Shown piece after piece: positions 44,660 to 54,759 of a stretch of 64,000 bases of DNA. Source of the stretch: Phragmites australis (taxonomy: Eukaryota; Streptophyta; Magnoliopsida; Poales; Poaceae); NCBI RefSeq assembly GCF_958298935.1, contig NC_084931.1:16271334-16335333 (forward strand). The letters run 5' to 3'. Under the pieces are notes generated by a model. It was not told the DNA's origin. It saw only the letters and a program-made list of their open reading frames with translations, and searched no databases. A program made the position numbers and the translations under genes. Position 1 is the first letter of the stretch. Each line of letters begins with the position of its first letter.

Positions 44660-47600
44660 GGTCAACAACAGGTGCAGAAATTGCGGAACAATTTTGGGAG
44701 TACATCTACTTCACGAGTACCACCGGGACAAGCAACAACATTCCCTTCTACATCTACACGATTTGCTGCCCCCTCCTCCAACACTCGGGCGCGTTCAGCA
44801 GGAGCACCACAACCATCACGTGAGGTGAGTAAATCTACTGTTTCGCAGGATCCAATGCCACACTCTTCTTCAGGTGCAGCTACCACGGGTCGTACAACGG
44901 GTATTATGTGCCGTCGCTGCCAAGGTATTGGTCACGTCATGAAGGATTGCCCAAGCCAGCGAGCATACTCCGCAACAGCAGATGGTGGATATGTTAGTCA
45001 TAGTGATGTCAAGGAAGAATATGCATTTGAAGCTAATTTTGCAGCCGACCATGACATGGATAGTGAGGGGGAGGAGATTAGTGGTACCGCTGCCATGGAG
45101 AGTTATGCAGTACGCACCTTCATTGTGAAGCGAGTTTTGAGTTCTCAAATGGGGCAAGCGGAGCAGCTACAACGCCATAATCTATTCCAGACATTCCTCA
45201 TTGTCAAAGATACACGTGTTCGTACCATAATTGATGGTGGGAGTTGCAACAACCTCTTGAGCTCCGATCTTGTGAAGAATCTTTCATTGCTAACACGTGC
45301 ACATCCTCATCCATACTACATTCAGTGGTTCAATAACAGCGGTAAGGTTAAGGTAACACAATCTGCGAGAGTACATTTTTCTATTGGTTCCTACCATGAT
45401 TATGCTGATTTTGATGTAGTGCCTATGCAAGCATGTTCACTTTTGTTAGGCCGTCCTTGGGAATTTGATACCGATGCTACACACCATGGTAGAAGTAATA
45501 AATACTCTCTCATGCACAAGGGAAAGAAAATCTCTTTGCTTCCTTTGACACCTGCTGAAATTGTGCAATGTGATAAAGCTTTAGCTGAAAAAGAAAAGAA
45601 AGAACGTGTTTTGGAATCTGAAAATCAGCAAGTAGCTCAATCTGTTTTTCCACCTAAGAAAGAGAAGAACGCACCTAGGTCCGAAGGCATTAAGTTAAAG
45701 GGTGGTGTTATGCTTGCTACTAAATCTAACCTTGCTGAAATTCAAGATAATGATACTTTGTGCTATGCTTTCGTATGCAAAGAGGTTTTATTTTCAATTG
45801 ATGATATACCTAGCTCTTTGCCTGCTGCTGTCACTAACCTTTTGCAGGAGTATAAGGATGTCTTTCTAGCTGAGATACCCCCGGGGCTACCACCATTGAG
45901 AGGGATAAAGCACCAAATAGATTTGATCCCGGGAGCGATTTTGCCAAACCACGCTGCATATAGGACCAATCCGGAGGAGACTAAGGAAATTCAGCGACAA
46001 GTCCAAGACCTTTTGGACCGTGGGTACGTACGAGAGAGCCTTAGTCCTTGTGCTGTTCCTGTTCTTTTGGTTCCTAAGAAAGATGGTACATGGCGCATGT
46101 GTATTGATTGTAGAGCCATTAATAATATCACAATAAGGTATCGTCACCCTATTCCTAGGCTAGATGACATGCTTGATGAGTTGAGTGGTTCTATTATTTT
46201 CACGAAGATTGACTTGCGTAGTGGTTACCACCAAATAAGAATGAAATTGGGAGATGAATGGAAAACTGCTTTCAAAACTAAGTTCGGTCTATATGAGTGG
46301 TTAGTGATGCCTTTTAGTTTAACTAATGCACCTAGCACTTTCATGAGATTGATGAATGAGGTTTTACGTGCTTTCATAGGAAGATTTGTGGTGGTGTACT
46401 TTGATGATATTTTGATCTACAGCAAGTCACATGAAGAACACATTGATCATCTACGTGCTGTTTTTATTGCTTTGAGAGAAGCACGTTTGTTTGCTAACCT
46501 TGACAAGTGCACCTTTTGCACGAATAGAGTTGCTTTTCTTGGCTATGTTGTTACACCACAGGGAATTGAAGTGGATGAAGCTAAAATTGAAGCCATCAAG
46601 AGCTGGCCGACCCCTGGGACTATCACACAGGTGAGAAGCTTTCATCGCCTTGCAGGGTTCTATCGGCGTTTTGTGAGAGATTTTAGCATCATTGCTGCCC
46701 CACTTAATGAGTTGACAAAGAAGGGCGTTCCGTTCCAATGGGGGCCAGCACAAGAACAAGCTTTTAATACGCTAAAAGATAAGCTTACGCATGCACCTCT
46801 ACTCCAACTTCTGGACTTTGGTAAGACTTTTGAGTTAGAATGTGATGCTAGCGGCATTGGAATTGGAGGAGTGCTACTACAAGGAGGTAAACCCGTTGCT
46901 TATTTTGGTGAGAAATTGAATGGGCCATCTCTTAATTATTCGACTTATGATAAGGAGTTGTATGCTTTAGTGCGAGTTTTAGAAACATGGCAACATTATC
47001 TTTGGCCTAAGGAGTTTATTATTCATTCTGATCATAAAGCTTTGAAACATATTAGAAGCCAAGCCAAACTGAACAAACGTCATGCTAAATGGGTTGAATT
47101 TATAGAGTCTTTTCCTTATATCATTAAACACAAGAAAGGTAAAGACAATATCATTGCAGATACGTTATCTAGACGTTATACCATGTTGTCCCAACTCGAT
47201 CATAAGATTTTTGGTTTAGAAACAATTAAAGGATTATATGCTACTGATTTGGACTTTAAAGATGCTTTCAAACATTGTAAAGAAGGAAGAACTTGGAATA
47301 AATATGTGCTGAATGATGAATTACTATACCGTGCTAACAGGCTATGCATCCTAGCTAGCTCTATTCGCCTATTGTTCTTGCAGGAAGCGCATGGAGGTGG
47401 TTTGATGGGATATTTTGGAGTGAAGAAGACCGAGGATGTACTGGCTACTCACTTCTTTTGGCCTAAGATGAGGCGCGACGTCGAGCGCTACGTGGCACGC
47501 TGCACTACTTGCAATAAAGCTAAGTCTCGCTTGAACCCACATGGACTTTATATGCCTCTTCCTGTTCCTAGTGTGCCTTGGGAGGATATTTCTATGGATT

Positions 47601-48526
47601 TTGTTTTAGGATTGCCTAGGACCAAGAGGGGGAGGGATAGTATATTTATCGTTGTGGATCGTTTTTCAAAAATGGCACATTTTATACCTTGTCACAAGAG
47701 CGATGATGCTACAAACATAGCTGATTTGTTTTTCAGAGAAATCATTCGCTTGCATGGAGTGCCTAACACCATTGTTTCGGATTGTGATGCAAAATTTTTG
47801 AGCCACTTTTGGAGGACACTTTGGAATAAACTTGGGACAAAGCTGCTGTTTTCAACGACATGTCACCCTCAAACCGACGGACAAATGGAGGTTGTGAACC
47901 GCACATTATCCACCATGTTGCGGGCTGTTTTGAAGAAAAATTTGAGGATGTGGGAAGAGTGTCTACCCCATATTGAGTTCGCTTACAACAGATCAGTTCA
48001 CTCCACCACCAAGGTAAGTCCGTTTCAGGTAGTGTATGGTTTTAACCCCCGTGCCCCTATTGATTTACTTCCTTTACCAACATCCGAGAAATTGAATTTT
48101 GATGCTAAGACACGTGCTGATTTGATTCTGAAAATGCATGAGTTGACTAAGAAAAATATTAAAAAGATGAATGAGAAGTATAGAACTTATAGTAGCCAAG
48201 GTCGGAAACATATTACTTTTAAAATTGGTGATCTTGTGTGGTTACATTTGCGCAAAGATAGGTTTCCTGATTTGAGAAAGTCTAAATTGCTGCCTCGAGC
48301 TGATGGTCCTTTTAAAATTGTGGAAAAGATCAATGATAATGCATATAAGCTTGAGTTGCCTGCAGATTATGGGGTTAGTCCCACATTTAACATTTCAGAT
48401 TTAAAGCCTTACTTGGGAGAAGAAGATGACATTGCATCGAGGACGACTCCAATTCAAGAGGGGGAGGATGATGAGGACATCACTCTTTCGGATACACACA
48501 CACACCGAGTATTCCTCCAACAATAG
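44660..48526 (+). pseudogene. Zinc knuckle and pol of CRM-like copy 2
   Basis: The open frame, in phase with gag, encodes (residues counted from the GTG at 44,672): CCHC knuckle [14 protein letters not shown] (80-93); protease IIDGGSCNN (about 186); reverse transcriptase with [18 protein letters not shown] and the YFDDILIY active site (576); RNase H starting [10 protein letters not shown] (724); integrase HHCC domain (about 907-948, CTTCNKAKS); integrase core D, D, E in MDFVLG, SDCDAKF and [13 protein letters not shown] (E about 1073); and the C-terminal integrase module ([17 protein letters not shown]). All catalytic residues appear present. At the end, an extra CA in a CA-repeat shifts the frame so it stops at 48,526 instead of continuing through the LTR-coded tail. 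Lack of a start codon and the upstream TAG argue against expression of full Gag-Pol. Confidence 0.9.
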
Positions 48527-49192
48527 GTCCATTGACACGAGCTCGTGCACGTCAACTATAGGTCCAGGACGCATACGGACTCCGTTTTCAACGTTCTACA
48601 CATGGTTGGAAAGCTAAGGAGATAAGCTTTCCAACGGGACTGGTCCCATGTCCAAATTCTTTCTGAGTCAACGGAAATCGTTGAAACAATTGGACATCCA
48701 GAATCTGTCAGGGTGTTGCGCCACCATCTTTTGGGCCGTTGGGCCGTGTATCGTGTTGGAGTCCATTAGGGACGCATCCAGGGGTCCTTGGCCGACCCTA
48801 GTCTTTTATATACAGTAGCCACCACCCTAATTAGGGTTGGGTTTTGCTTAGATATTGATCTACACACAGTTGTGAGATTTTCGCTCTTGTTCCGGACCGA
48901 CTAGGCCGCCGCAAGTGTTTGTGGAACCCCGACTTCGAGTGCTTGAATTCAATTCACAATATTTCAGATTGTATCTTCTACGTTCTTGCTTGTGTTCTCG
49001 GTACGCTTGCATGGATTGAGCCTTCTTGGCGAGGTCAACTGCGCGACACGGTTGATAACCATCGGAGCTGTGGTGTAGTGATTGCAAGGGAGACGATCTG
49101 TTCGGGTCGAAGCCTTTGGATCATCAACGTCGAGTTCTCCACCCATCGACTTATCGCTACCTATCGGAAGATCAGGCCAACATTACTCATCA
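48469..49192 (+). repeat. 3' LTR of CRM-like copy 2
   Basis: 724 bp. Relative to the 5' LTR it lacks about 185 bases after CACGTCAACTA (48,548-48,558) and has two more bases in the ACACAC run near 48,495. TATA box TCTTTTATATACAG is at about 48,803. Confidence 0.9.
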
Positions 49193-50081
49193 GGGATGGC
49201 TTAAAAAAAACCCTAGCCTTCTTATTGGCAATCTCCGGTGAGAACACTACGAGAAAAAATAGTACTCAATGAGGATGGATTTACAGATCCCTTACATATG
49301 GCTACTCGGTATCGAGAAGTACATATCTCACCATTTCTGGCTAGATCCGATCCTTCTGGAAAAAGCCATGTCCTGGTAATCCTCGACTTTAGAGGACTAA
49401 GGCGACGCTTGATGTAGTCCCTAGAAATGTCGTACACCGTCAGATTCCTCTCCTTTAGGAGAAATATCTCCTTGACACCATCACTGGCTCCTCTATCTAG
49501 GTGGCCCTTAATAGCAGAGCTAGGCCCCGGTAAGGGAGTCCTTTTGGGCCAGATTGGAAGTAGAACCACTTCTTGTGCCAACCTGGCCAGGAAGACTTGG
49601 TGGCGAAGTCGATATACTCCACCGACGTGCCTTCTCGGAGCTAGGATCCAGTGCCACTAGCGACCTTGTTCTGGAGGCTCTTTAGGATATAGCAGTATCG
49701 GAAGAGGGCGAGTCACGGAAGGAAGCCGAGAAAGGCCTCACCTAGATGCACGTAGACACTCAACATGATGATGGAGTTGGGGTTCAGATGGATAAGCACC
49801 AGGCCATAGAAGACCAGCACCTCGAGGAAGAAGATAGATGGAGGCAAGCTGAACGCACAGCGGAAGAAGTCAAGGAAGACCACAGAGCTGTGGGTGTCCA
49901 GGCTCTGGATTGTCTACCCCTTCGCCAGACTGCAAGGGATTAGAACACGAGGAGGATTCACCTTCTCGCTCTTAGCCTTCTACAAAGCCCCTTCCGTGAT
50001 CTCTGACTCTTGCCATTTCGGGATTGCGCTTGGCATCTCTACGACAGAGGAGCTCTCTTTATTGATCTTCTTCTTACCCAT
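49193..50081 (-). pseudogene. Antisense extra gene, 5' half (PF04195 Transposase_28-like)
   Basis: The minus-strand ATG at 50,081 (MGKKKINKESSSVVEMPSA) starts a reading that gives the core of the plant 'putative gypsy type transposon' domain at about 49,870-49,720: FFRCAFSLPPSIFFLEVLVF, then GLVLIHLNPNSIIMLSVYVH and LGEAFLGF. 49,581-49,222 adds VKEIFLLKERNLTVYDISRD and YIKRRLSPLKSRITRTW, typical of the segment after that domain. Stops (about 49,980 and 49,920) show decay. The gene is antisense to its host element and lies between the missing pol and the 3' LTR, the known position of extra ORFs in Tat elements. Confidence 0.75.
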
Positions 50082-50719
50082 GGTGGCGGTGGGATTGGAG
50101 GAAGAGGATTTTTTTTGGGGGGGGCGGGGGGGTTGTAGCAGGGGTGCATGGAGAACGATGACCGCGGTGGAAAGGAATCGATGATGGAAGAGTGGATGTT
50201 GAAGCGGGTCTTCCTTTAGCTTTGTGCAGAATAGAGGCTCCTAAACATGGTGGTTTGGTTGAAAATGTGCTACGGCTCCAGACCATGATCTCATTCTTTA
50301 CTGTCACATCGCACTTAATGCCCAATGCATGCGGGGCAGTTGGCACAATACCCCATGGAGTTCAGCTCCTCGCGCTGCTACCATGATCATGATGGTATGG
50401 CAGGGAAAGATTCTATCCACTACTCAAAATCTCTGCTGCGATGTTTCAATTTTCATAATTCACTAGCAATAAGCCTTTTTCATTCCAAAAGGTTAGGCTT
50501 ACGAAGAATCTACTCGGATGGAATAGCTTCTCGAGAACTCTCTTGGGGACTCGAAGGTGTTCAGAATCTCAAGTAAAAAATCAGATAACCCGGTTAGATG
50601 CTTCACCCTAATCGGGAGCCCAAGTCCTACTCGACAGCATGGTCAAATAAAAAGCTTATCTTTGATGTCATATACTTGACTCGTCAAAGCCTCGTTTCAC
50701 GTACCGATGGGGGGCTCTA
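50082..50719. other. Leader of antisense gene and 3' untranslated region; homopolymer tract
   Basis: No coding content was recognised. A run of T8, G8, C, G7 lies at 50,109-50,132. The last bases form the polypurine tract GATGGGGGGCTCTA before the 3' LTR. Sequence 50,450-50,700 is the 3' untranslated part of the Tat-lineage element. Confidence 0.5.
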
Positions 50720-51286
50720 TGATGAATAATAGATACTTACCATATCTGGGTACCCTATAGTTTCTCATAATTCTTGGAGTATATCTTTATTTCTAAAAAG
50801 GAGATCCTTGAAAGAAAGGAAACTACCCGCAGGTACCCAAGGCGTCCCGTAATTGAAAATGTCTATCTCTAAGAATAGGAAGGAAGTGTCCAAAGGACAT
50901 ACAACACCCCCATATATATACGGAGCCGAAGGGCCCTGCGTAGGGAGAGACCGAAAAGAAGTCATTACAAGCTAATACAAGCAACACAAGCCAACATAAT
51001 CGAAGAAAGAAGTCACCGACTAGGTTTATATCTATCTAGGCTAGCTACATCCTCTCTTGTAATAGTTCAGATCAATACAAGATAAATATGACATAGGGTT
51101 ATTATCCTCAGGGAAGCCCGAATCTATCTAAAAATCTATATGTGTTCTACTTGTAATTTGTCTACTCAAAGTATCCCCTATTCTTCAACAAGTTCATTAG
51201 ATTGGTAGTTTACCGAATTTGTCTACCCAAAGTATCCCCTATTCTTCAACAAGTTCATTAGATCGGATGTTTACTGATCGTCGACA
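50720..51286 (+). repeat. 3' LTR of the Tat-lineage element
   Basis: 567 bp, TGATGAATAAT ... TCGACA. It matches 33,833-34,329 but contains a direct duplication of about 60 bases (GTCTAC(T/C)CAAAGTATCCCC... at 51,166 and 51,223). TATA box CATATATATACGG is at about 50,910. Confidence 0.8.
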
Positions 51287-51320
51287 TAATTGCATATCTT
51301 TCCCAATCAGCTTAGCCTTA

Positions 51321-51611
51321 GGGGCTGTTTGATAGAGCTCTCTCTAATCTAAATTTTCTGATAAAAGCGATTTTGTGGCTGAAATGATTCTCTAATGATT
51401 TTCTAGTAGTAAACTCTATTAGGAAAGTGATGCTATGAGTGAAGTGAATCAGGAGAAGTTGATTTTTCAACTCTTTTTTCAGCTCCTAATATCTAGTTTA
51501 TTTCAAAGAATCACTCTGAGAGCTTAAAACTGTAAATTATATTTGATAAAGCTCCCACCGACTCTATTCTAAGAACTGATCTAGAAGCTTTACTTATAAA
51601 CAGACTTTTAG
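51321..51611. mobile_element. Possible miniature inverted-repeat element
   Basis: The left end GGGGCTGTTTGATAGAGCTC and the reverse complement of the right end, AAGTCTGTTTATAAGTAAAGCT, are similar. The about 290-bp interior is AT-rich and non-coding. Ends of the GGGGCTGTTTG type are frequent in hAT-like miniature elements. No target duplication was found. Confidence 0.4.
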
Positions 51612-52229
51612 ACATGTGTGTACTTGTTGGTCAACCTGCGTAATAGCTAGATTCATGTATCCTGCGATTTGCATTGTAGCTTTGACGTTGGCTGTACTTA
51701 GACCTTATGCATCGTTGCATCTCTTCGATAAAATCGACGCGGAAAGCTTTGACATGTTCCCAACAAAAGTCAAAATTTTGAATAAGTTGATTGATGTATG
51801 TAACTCAATACTGCTGTTGGGCCTACACGTAGTCTGTGTATTCCCCTCAGCGCCAAGCCGGCCACTAAACGGTCAGGGAACACCAGTGCCTCCCTTTACA
51901 GCAGTATATGGTTCGCATGTACTCCCACTCACTCCCGCCTCGGCCACCGTTCCTTGAAGAACAACTCATTTCTCGCACCCCACTCGAACGTGAGCCTCCA
52001 TTTCGAGCAAAAGCACCCGCGCTGCGATGAAAATCGTGGCCCGCAGCAGCAATCGGCACAGTGCAGAGTGCAGCCTTAGGACACATGTCTGGTCAGTCCA
52101 TTAATTTGTTTACACTTGGACGGATGAGAAAGCGGCGGCCGAGGTCTCGTTAGTGAGTTTTTTATTTTTTATATTTTTTAATATTAATATTTAAATAAAT
52201 AGATCTCTAATGATAATATTTTCATAAAT
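51612..52229. other. No gene seen
   Basis: Short frames only. 51,840-52,090 is GC-richer than its surroundings and could be a decayed gene or transposon piece; no motif supports either. Confidence 0.35.
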
Positions 52230-52460
52230 AGACGGCTACTGCTATCTGAAAGGGCTACAACTTTCTAAGAGGGGCTCCGCTGCCACATTACCCTCCTTAC
52301 TACCTCTGAGAGGGTGGTTAGTCTTTACCGTCCTCTAAGAGGTGATGAGTCCTCACCCCTTGAGATCCCGCTGCGCACCACCCCTTAACGCTCTCTGAGA
52401 GGGTGGCTAGCTCCATTGTCGTCCTCTTAGGGAGTGGTTAGCCTCTCTCTGTGCTTGAAA
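52230..52460. repeat. Cluster of CCTCTnAGAGG palindromes
   Basis: Four or five palindromes of the type CCTCTGAGAGGGTGG / CCTCTAAGAGG recur every 40-60 bases, separated by GTTAGTC or GCTAGCTCC words. The pattern resembles subterminal repeats of a DNA transposon, but no termini or transposase were found. 52,461-52,860 is AT-rich without genes. Confidence 0.55.
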
Positions 52461-52889
52461 TTTTATTTTTTAATTTAACTATTGTATATGTCAATTTAAA
52501 AATAGTGCATATTTATTTGGTGAAAAATATTAGTTATACAAATAGCTATCAAAACGGCTATATCGATATTTGTTTATTTATTTGATGTAAAATTGTATAA
52601 GTAATTTTTTATGAAGTAATATTGAGAGAATACAAAATCTAATTTTTGCAAACAACTGTATAGTTGTGAAACACTATTAGCATAAAACTCGACACGGAGG
52701 TTACATATACTGACAAACATTACATGGGACATGAGGTTTGTCATTGGTACACAAATGGACCTTAACCATAAAGACACGACGATAACAAATGTTGGCATGT
52801 ATGGTACGTCTAAAGACTAATCTAATAGTGTATCGCTGCTAATCCTAACATATCTTAGGGAATAAAAATATGTCAGGTTACAGTAGATG

Positions 52890-53536
52890 CTCTCTACTGA
52901 GTGCACATAGGATATTTACCTTTTCTCAGAGCATCGGGGACCTCCGCCTTAGCACGACGGGCTCTCTCCTATTTCCTTTACCTCTCTGCTTCGTGTGCTT
53001 GAGTCACGGCAAGCTCCTCCGCTGCCTTTCTCATGTGCTCATCCTCCCGCCACTTCAGTCGTAGTTCCTCCTGCAGTTGCTTGTACTCCTAATGTTCGTA
53101 CGCTTCCCTCCTCCACCGCATGCTCATGTCGACCCATCGCTTCCGGTCCTCATTTTGCTCCATGTCGAGTCATTCCATGAAGTCGTAGATAGGTGGAGAA
53201 GACTGGACAAATGAAACAAGATAGGAAATTAGTAAGACAATGCATGAAATCGTATGGAAAGTGCAACATGAGTTATCTATGTCGCTATACCGGTGGGTAC
53301 TCATACGGTCCATGTTGAAGCTTGTTGTATTGGTAGTTGGCACACATGAAAAAAGCGTAGACCATAGGTGTAGGAGATGTCCTGGGACTCGTGAAGCTTA
53401 AAAGGGTCACCATAGAAGCACATAGGTAGTTCGACCCTCTGGGGGATGAAGATCCCCCAATGTTTATTGGGTGGACTTGGTGGAGTTGATGAAGATATTG
53501 CAGTTGAGAGAGATGTGGAAGGAATGATCTATCCAT
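52890..53536 (-). pseudogene. Two-exon coiled-coil gene fragment, degenerate
   Basis: Exon 1 (53,536 to about 53,293) begins MDRSFLPHLSQLQYLHQLHQ and ends GPYEYPP at a GTATAGCG donor. The intron ends TTGTTTCATTTGTCCAG near 53,206. Exon 2 continues in phase with SSPPIYDFME and then a charged helix (RKRWVDMSMRWRREAYEH, EYKQLQEELRLKWREDEHM). At least three stops interrupt exon 2. The pattern resembles proteins annotated as transposon-associated in grass genomes, but I cannot assign a family. Confidence 0.45.
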
Positions 53537-53734
53537 AAAAGAGGATGGGGTTATTTATGGTGGCGGGGAGCTGGTGCATGGACTGAATACATGAGCTTGG
53601 CTGGGGGCTAGAGTATAGGATTCCCTGTGCATACTGGAAAAGTACTTGTTATTTGAGAGCATGAGGGTTAGATGTTTTGAGAGTCATCGAGGAAGGGATA
53701 GGGCAACGCATCACCAACAAGGAGAGGAAATTAG

Positions 53735-54759
53735 ATGCATTGGCAAAGAGTACCATTTTATCATCTATATATGTTGATGCATTTAATCATGTTTATTCTC
53801 TCACAAATACATATGATATTTGTAATAATCTCATTGAAATACATTAAGACACTATGGATGTGCGTAATGAGAAATATCATGTGCTTGTTACTAAGCTCAA
53901 TGGTATCAAGCAACTACCTCATGAAAGTGCTAATGACATGTACTCACATTTGAGTATTCTTGTCAATGAGATCAATGTGTTAGTTTTAATGCCAATTGAA
54001 GATGATCAAGTGGTGAGAAGAATACTTTAAGCTCTTCTTCCAAAGTACAAGTTGATAGTTTCCATCATCTACAATAACAATGATATCAAGAAGATGACTC
54101 CAAGTTAAGTACTCGGCAAAATCACCGCCCATGAGATGACAATGAATATAGGGGTGAAAGCTTCTTCCTCATCCGACACCAAGAACCTTACTCTCATAAG
54201 CAAGCAAGTTCAATGCCAACAAATCAAGGCAAGGATGAGCAGACAAGAGCAAGAGTCAAGCTCAAGCAAAGAAGATGGTGATTAGGATGAAGAGAGCGAT
54301 GAAGAGGATGATCAAAGCACATCAAGTGAGGAAGAAATTGATCCTAAGATGGCCAAGCTCTTCTCAAAGTTAGAGAAGAATATGAAGAAGATCAATGCCA
54401 AGGTTGGTCATCCTATCTCTATTGAAGACTTGGTCAACACAATTGATCATATCAGGAAGGAGAAGAAGAAGACCAAGAACAAGAGGGAGAAAAGGGGAAG
54501 AGCCAAGACATTCGCAAGCATAGGAAGATGTGTGAGAGATGATGAAGATTCAAACTCAAGTGATAAAAGTTTCACCATCCTCCCCTCCAAGAAAAGCTCT
54601 TCCTCAAGGTCATCATCAATAAAGTCGTCATCTCACAAGTGCCTTATGGTCAAAGGTATGGATAGCGATGTAAGTGATGATGAATCCGAAGAGGATTCTC
54701 CTTCCTATGATGAACTCCTTCATTTGATCAATGAGCAACGAAGAGCCCTTAAGAAATAA
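53735..54759 (+). pseudogene. Sirevirus-like Ty1/copia gag
   Basis: The readable gag covers DTMDVRNEKYHVLVTKLNGI, LPHESANDMYSHLSILVNEI, ITAHEMTMN, an acidic stretch (DEESDEEDDQSTSSEEEIDP) and FSKLEKNMKKINAKVG. The last 136 codons (54,349-54,759) are open and Lys/Ser-rich. At least four stops lie upstream. The gag zinc knuckle, expected next, is missing: the sequence jumps to the region before reverse transcriptase. The start is not identifiable; similarity fades left of about 53,735. Confidence 0.7.

Larger units (their letters stand above)
41664..49192 (+). mobile_element. CRM-like Ty3 chromovirus, nearly intact (copy 2)
   Basis: LTRs lie at 41,664-42,572 (909 bp) and 48,469-49,192 (724 bp, with one internal deletion of about 185 bp), both beginning TGATGAGGACATC and ending ACTCATCA. 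By eye about 30 differences occur in about 620 aligned positions, mostly transitions. A mutated iMet primer site (TGGTGTCAGA, 42,575) and a polypurine tract (AGAGGGGGAGGA, 48,457-48,468) are present. One frame encodes the entire gag-pol with a single TAG. It is inserted in the antisense gene of the Tat-lineage element. No clean 5-bp target duplication was found. Confidence 0.9.
33833..51286 (+). mobile_element. Tat-lineage Ty3 element without pol, carrying two nested elements
   Basis: Related LTRs flank it: 33,833-34,329 and 50,720-51,286. A primer site (TTGGCACCATCCATGGGGA) follows the first, and a polypurine tract (GATGGGGGGCTCTA) precedes the second. Between them are a decayed gag-protease (34.3-36.9 kb), a CACTA remnant (to 39,912), the 3' half of an antisense gene, CRM-like copy 2 (41,664-49,192) and the 5' half of the antisense gene. 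No reverse transcriptase or integrase of its own was found, so it is non-autonomous, like Dasheng-type elements. Flanking 5-mers (tttga, taatt) do not match. Confidence 0.75.

Noticed and set aside
24539..49192. Centromere call based on CRM-like elements
   Set aside because: No centromeric satellite of about 155-180 bp was seen, and CRM relatives also occur outside centromeres. Two copies are not enough.
50765..50965. Similar minus-strand ORFs in both Tat LTRs (also 33,812-34,093) as a conserved gene
   Set aside because: They simply mirror LTR homology. There is no start conservation, no domain, and the lengths differ.
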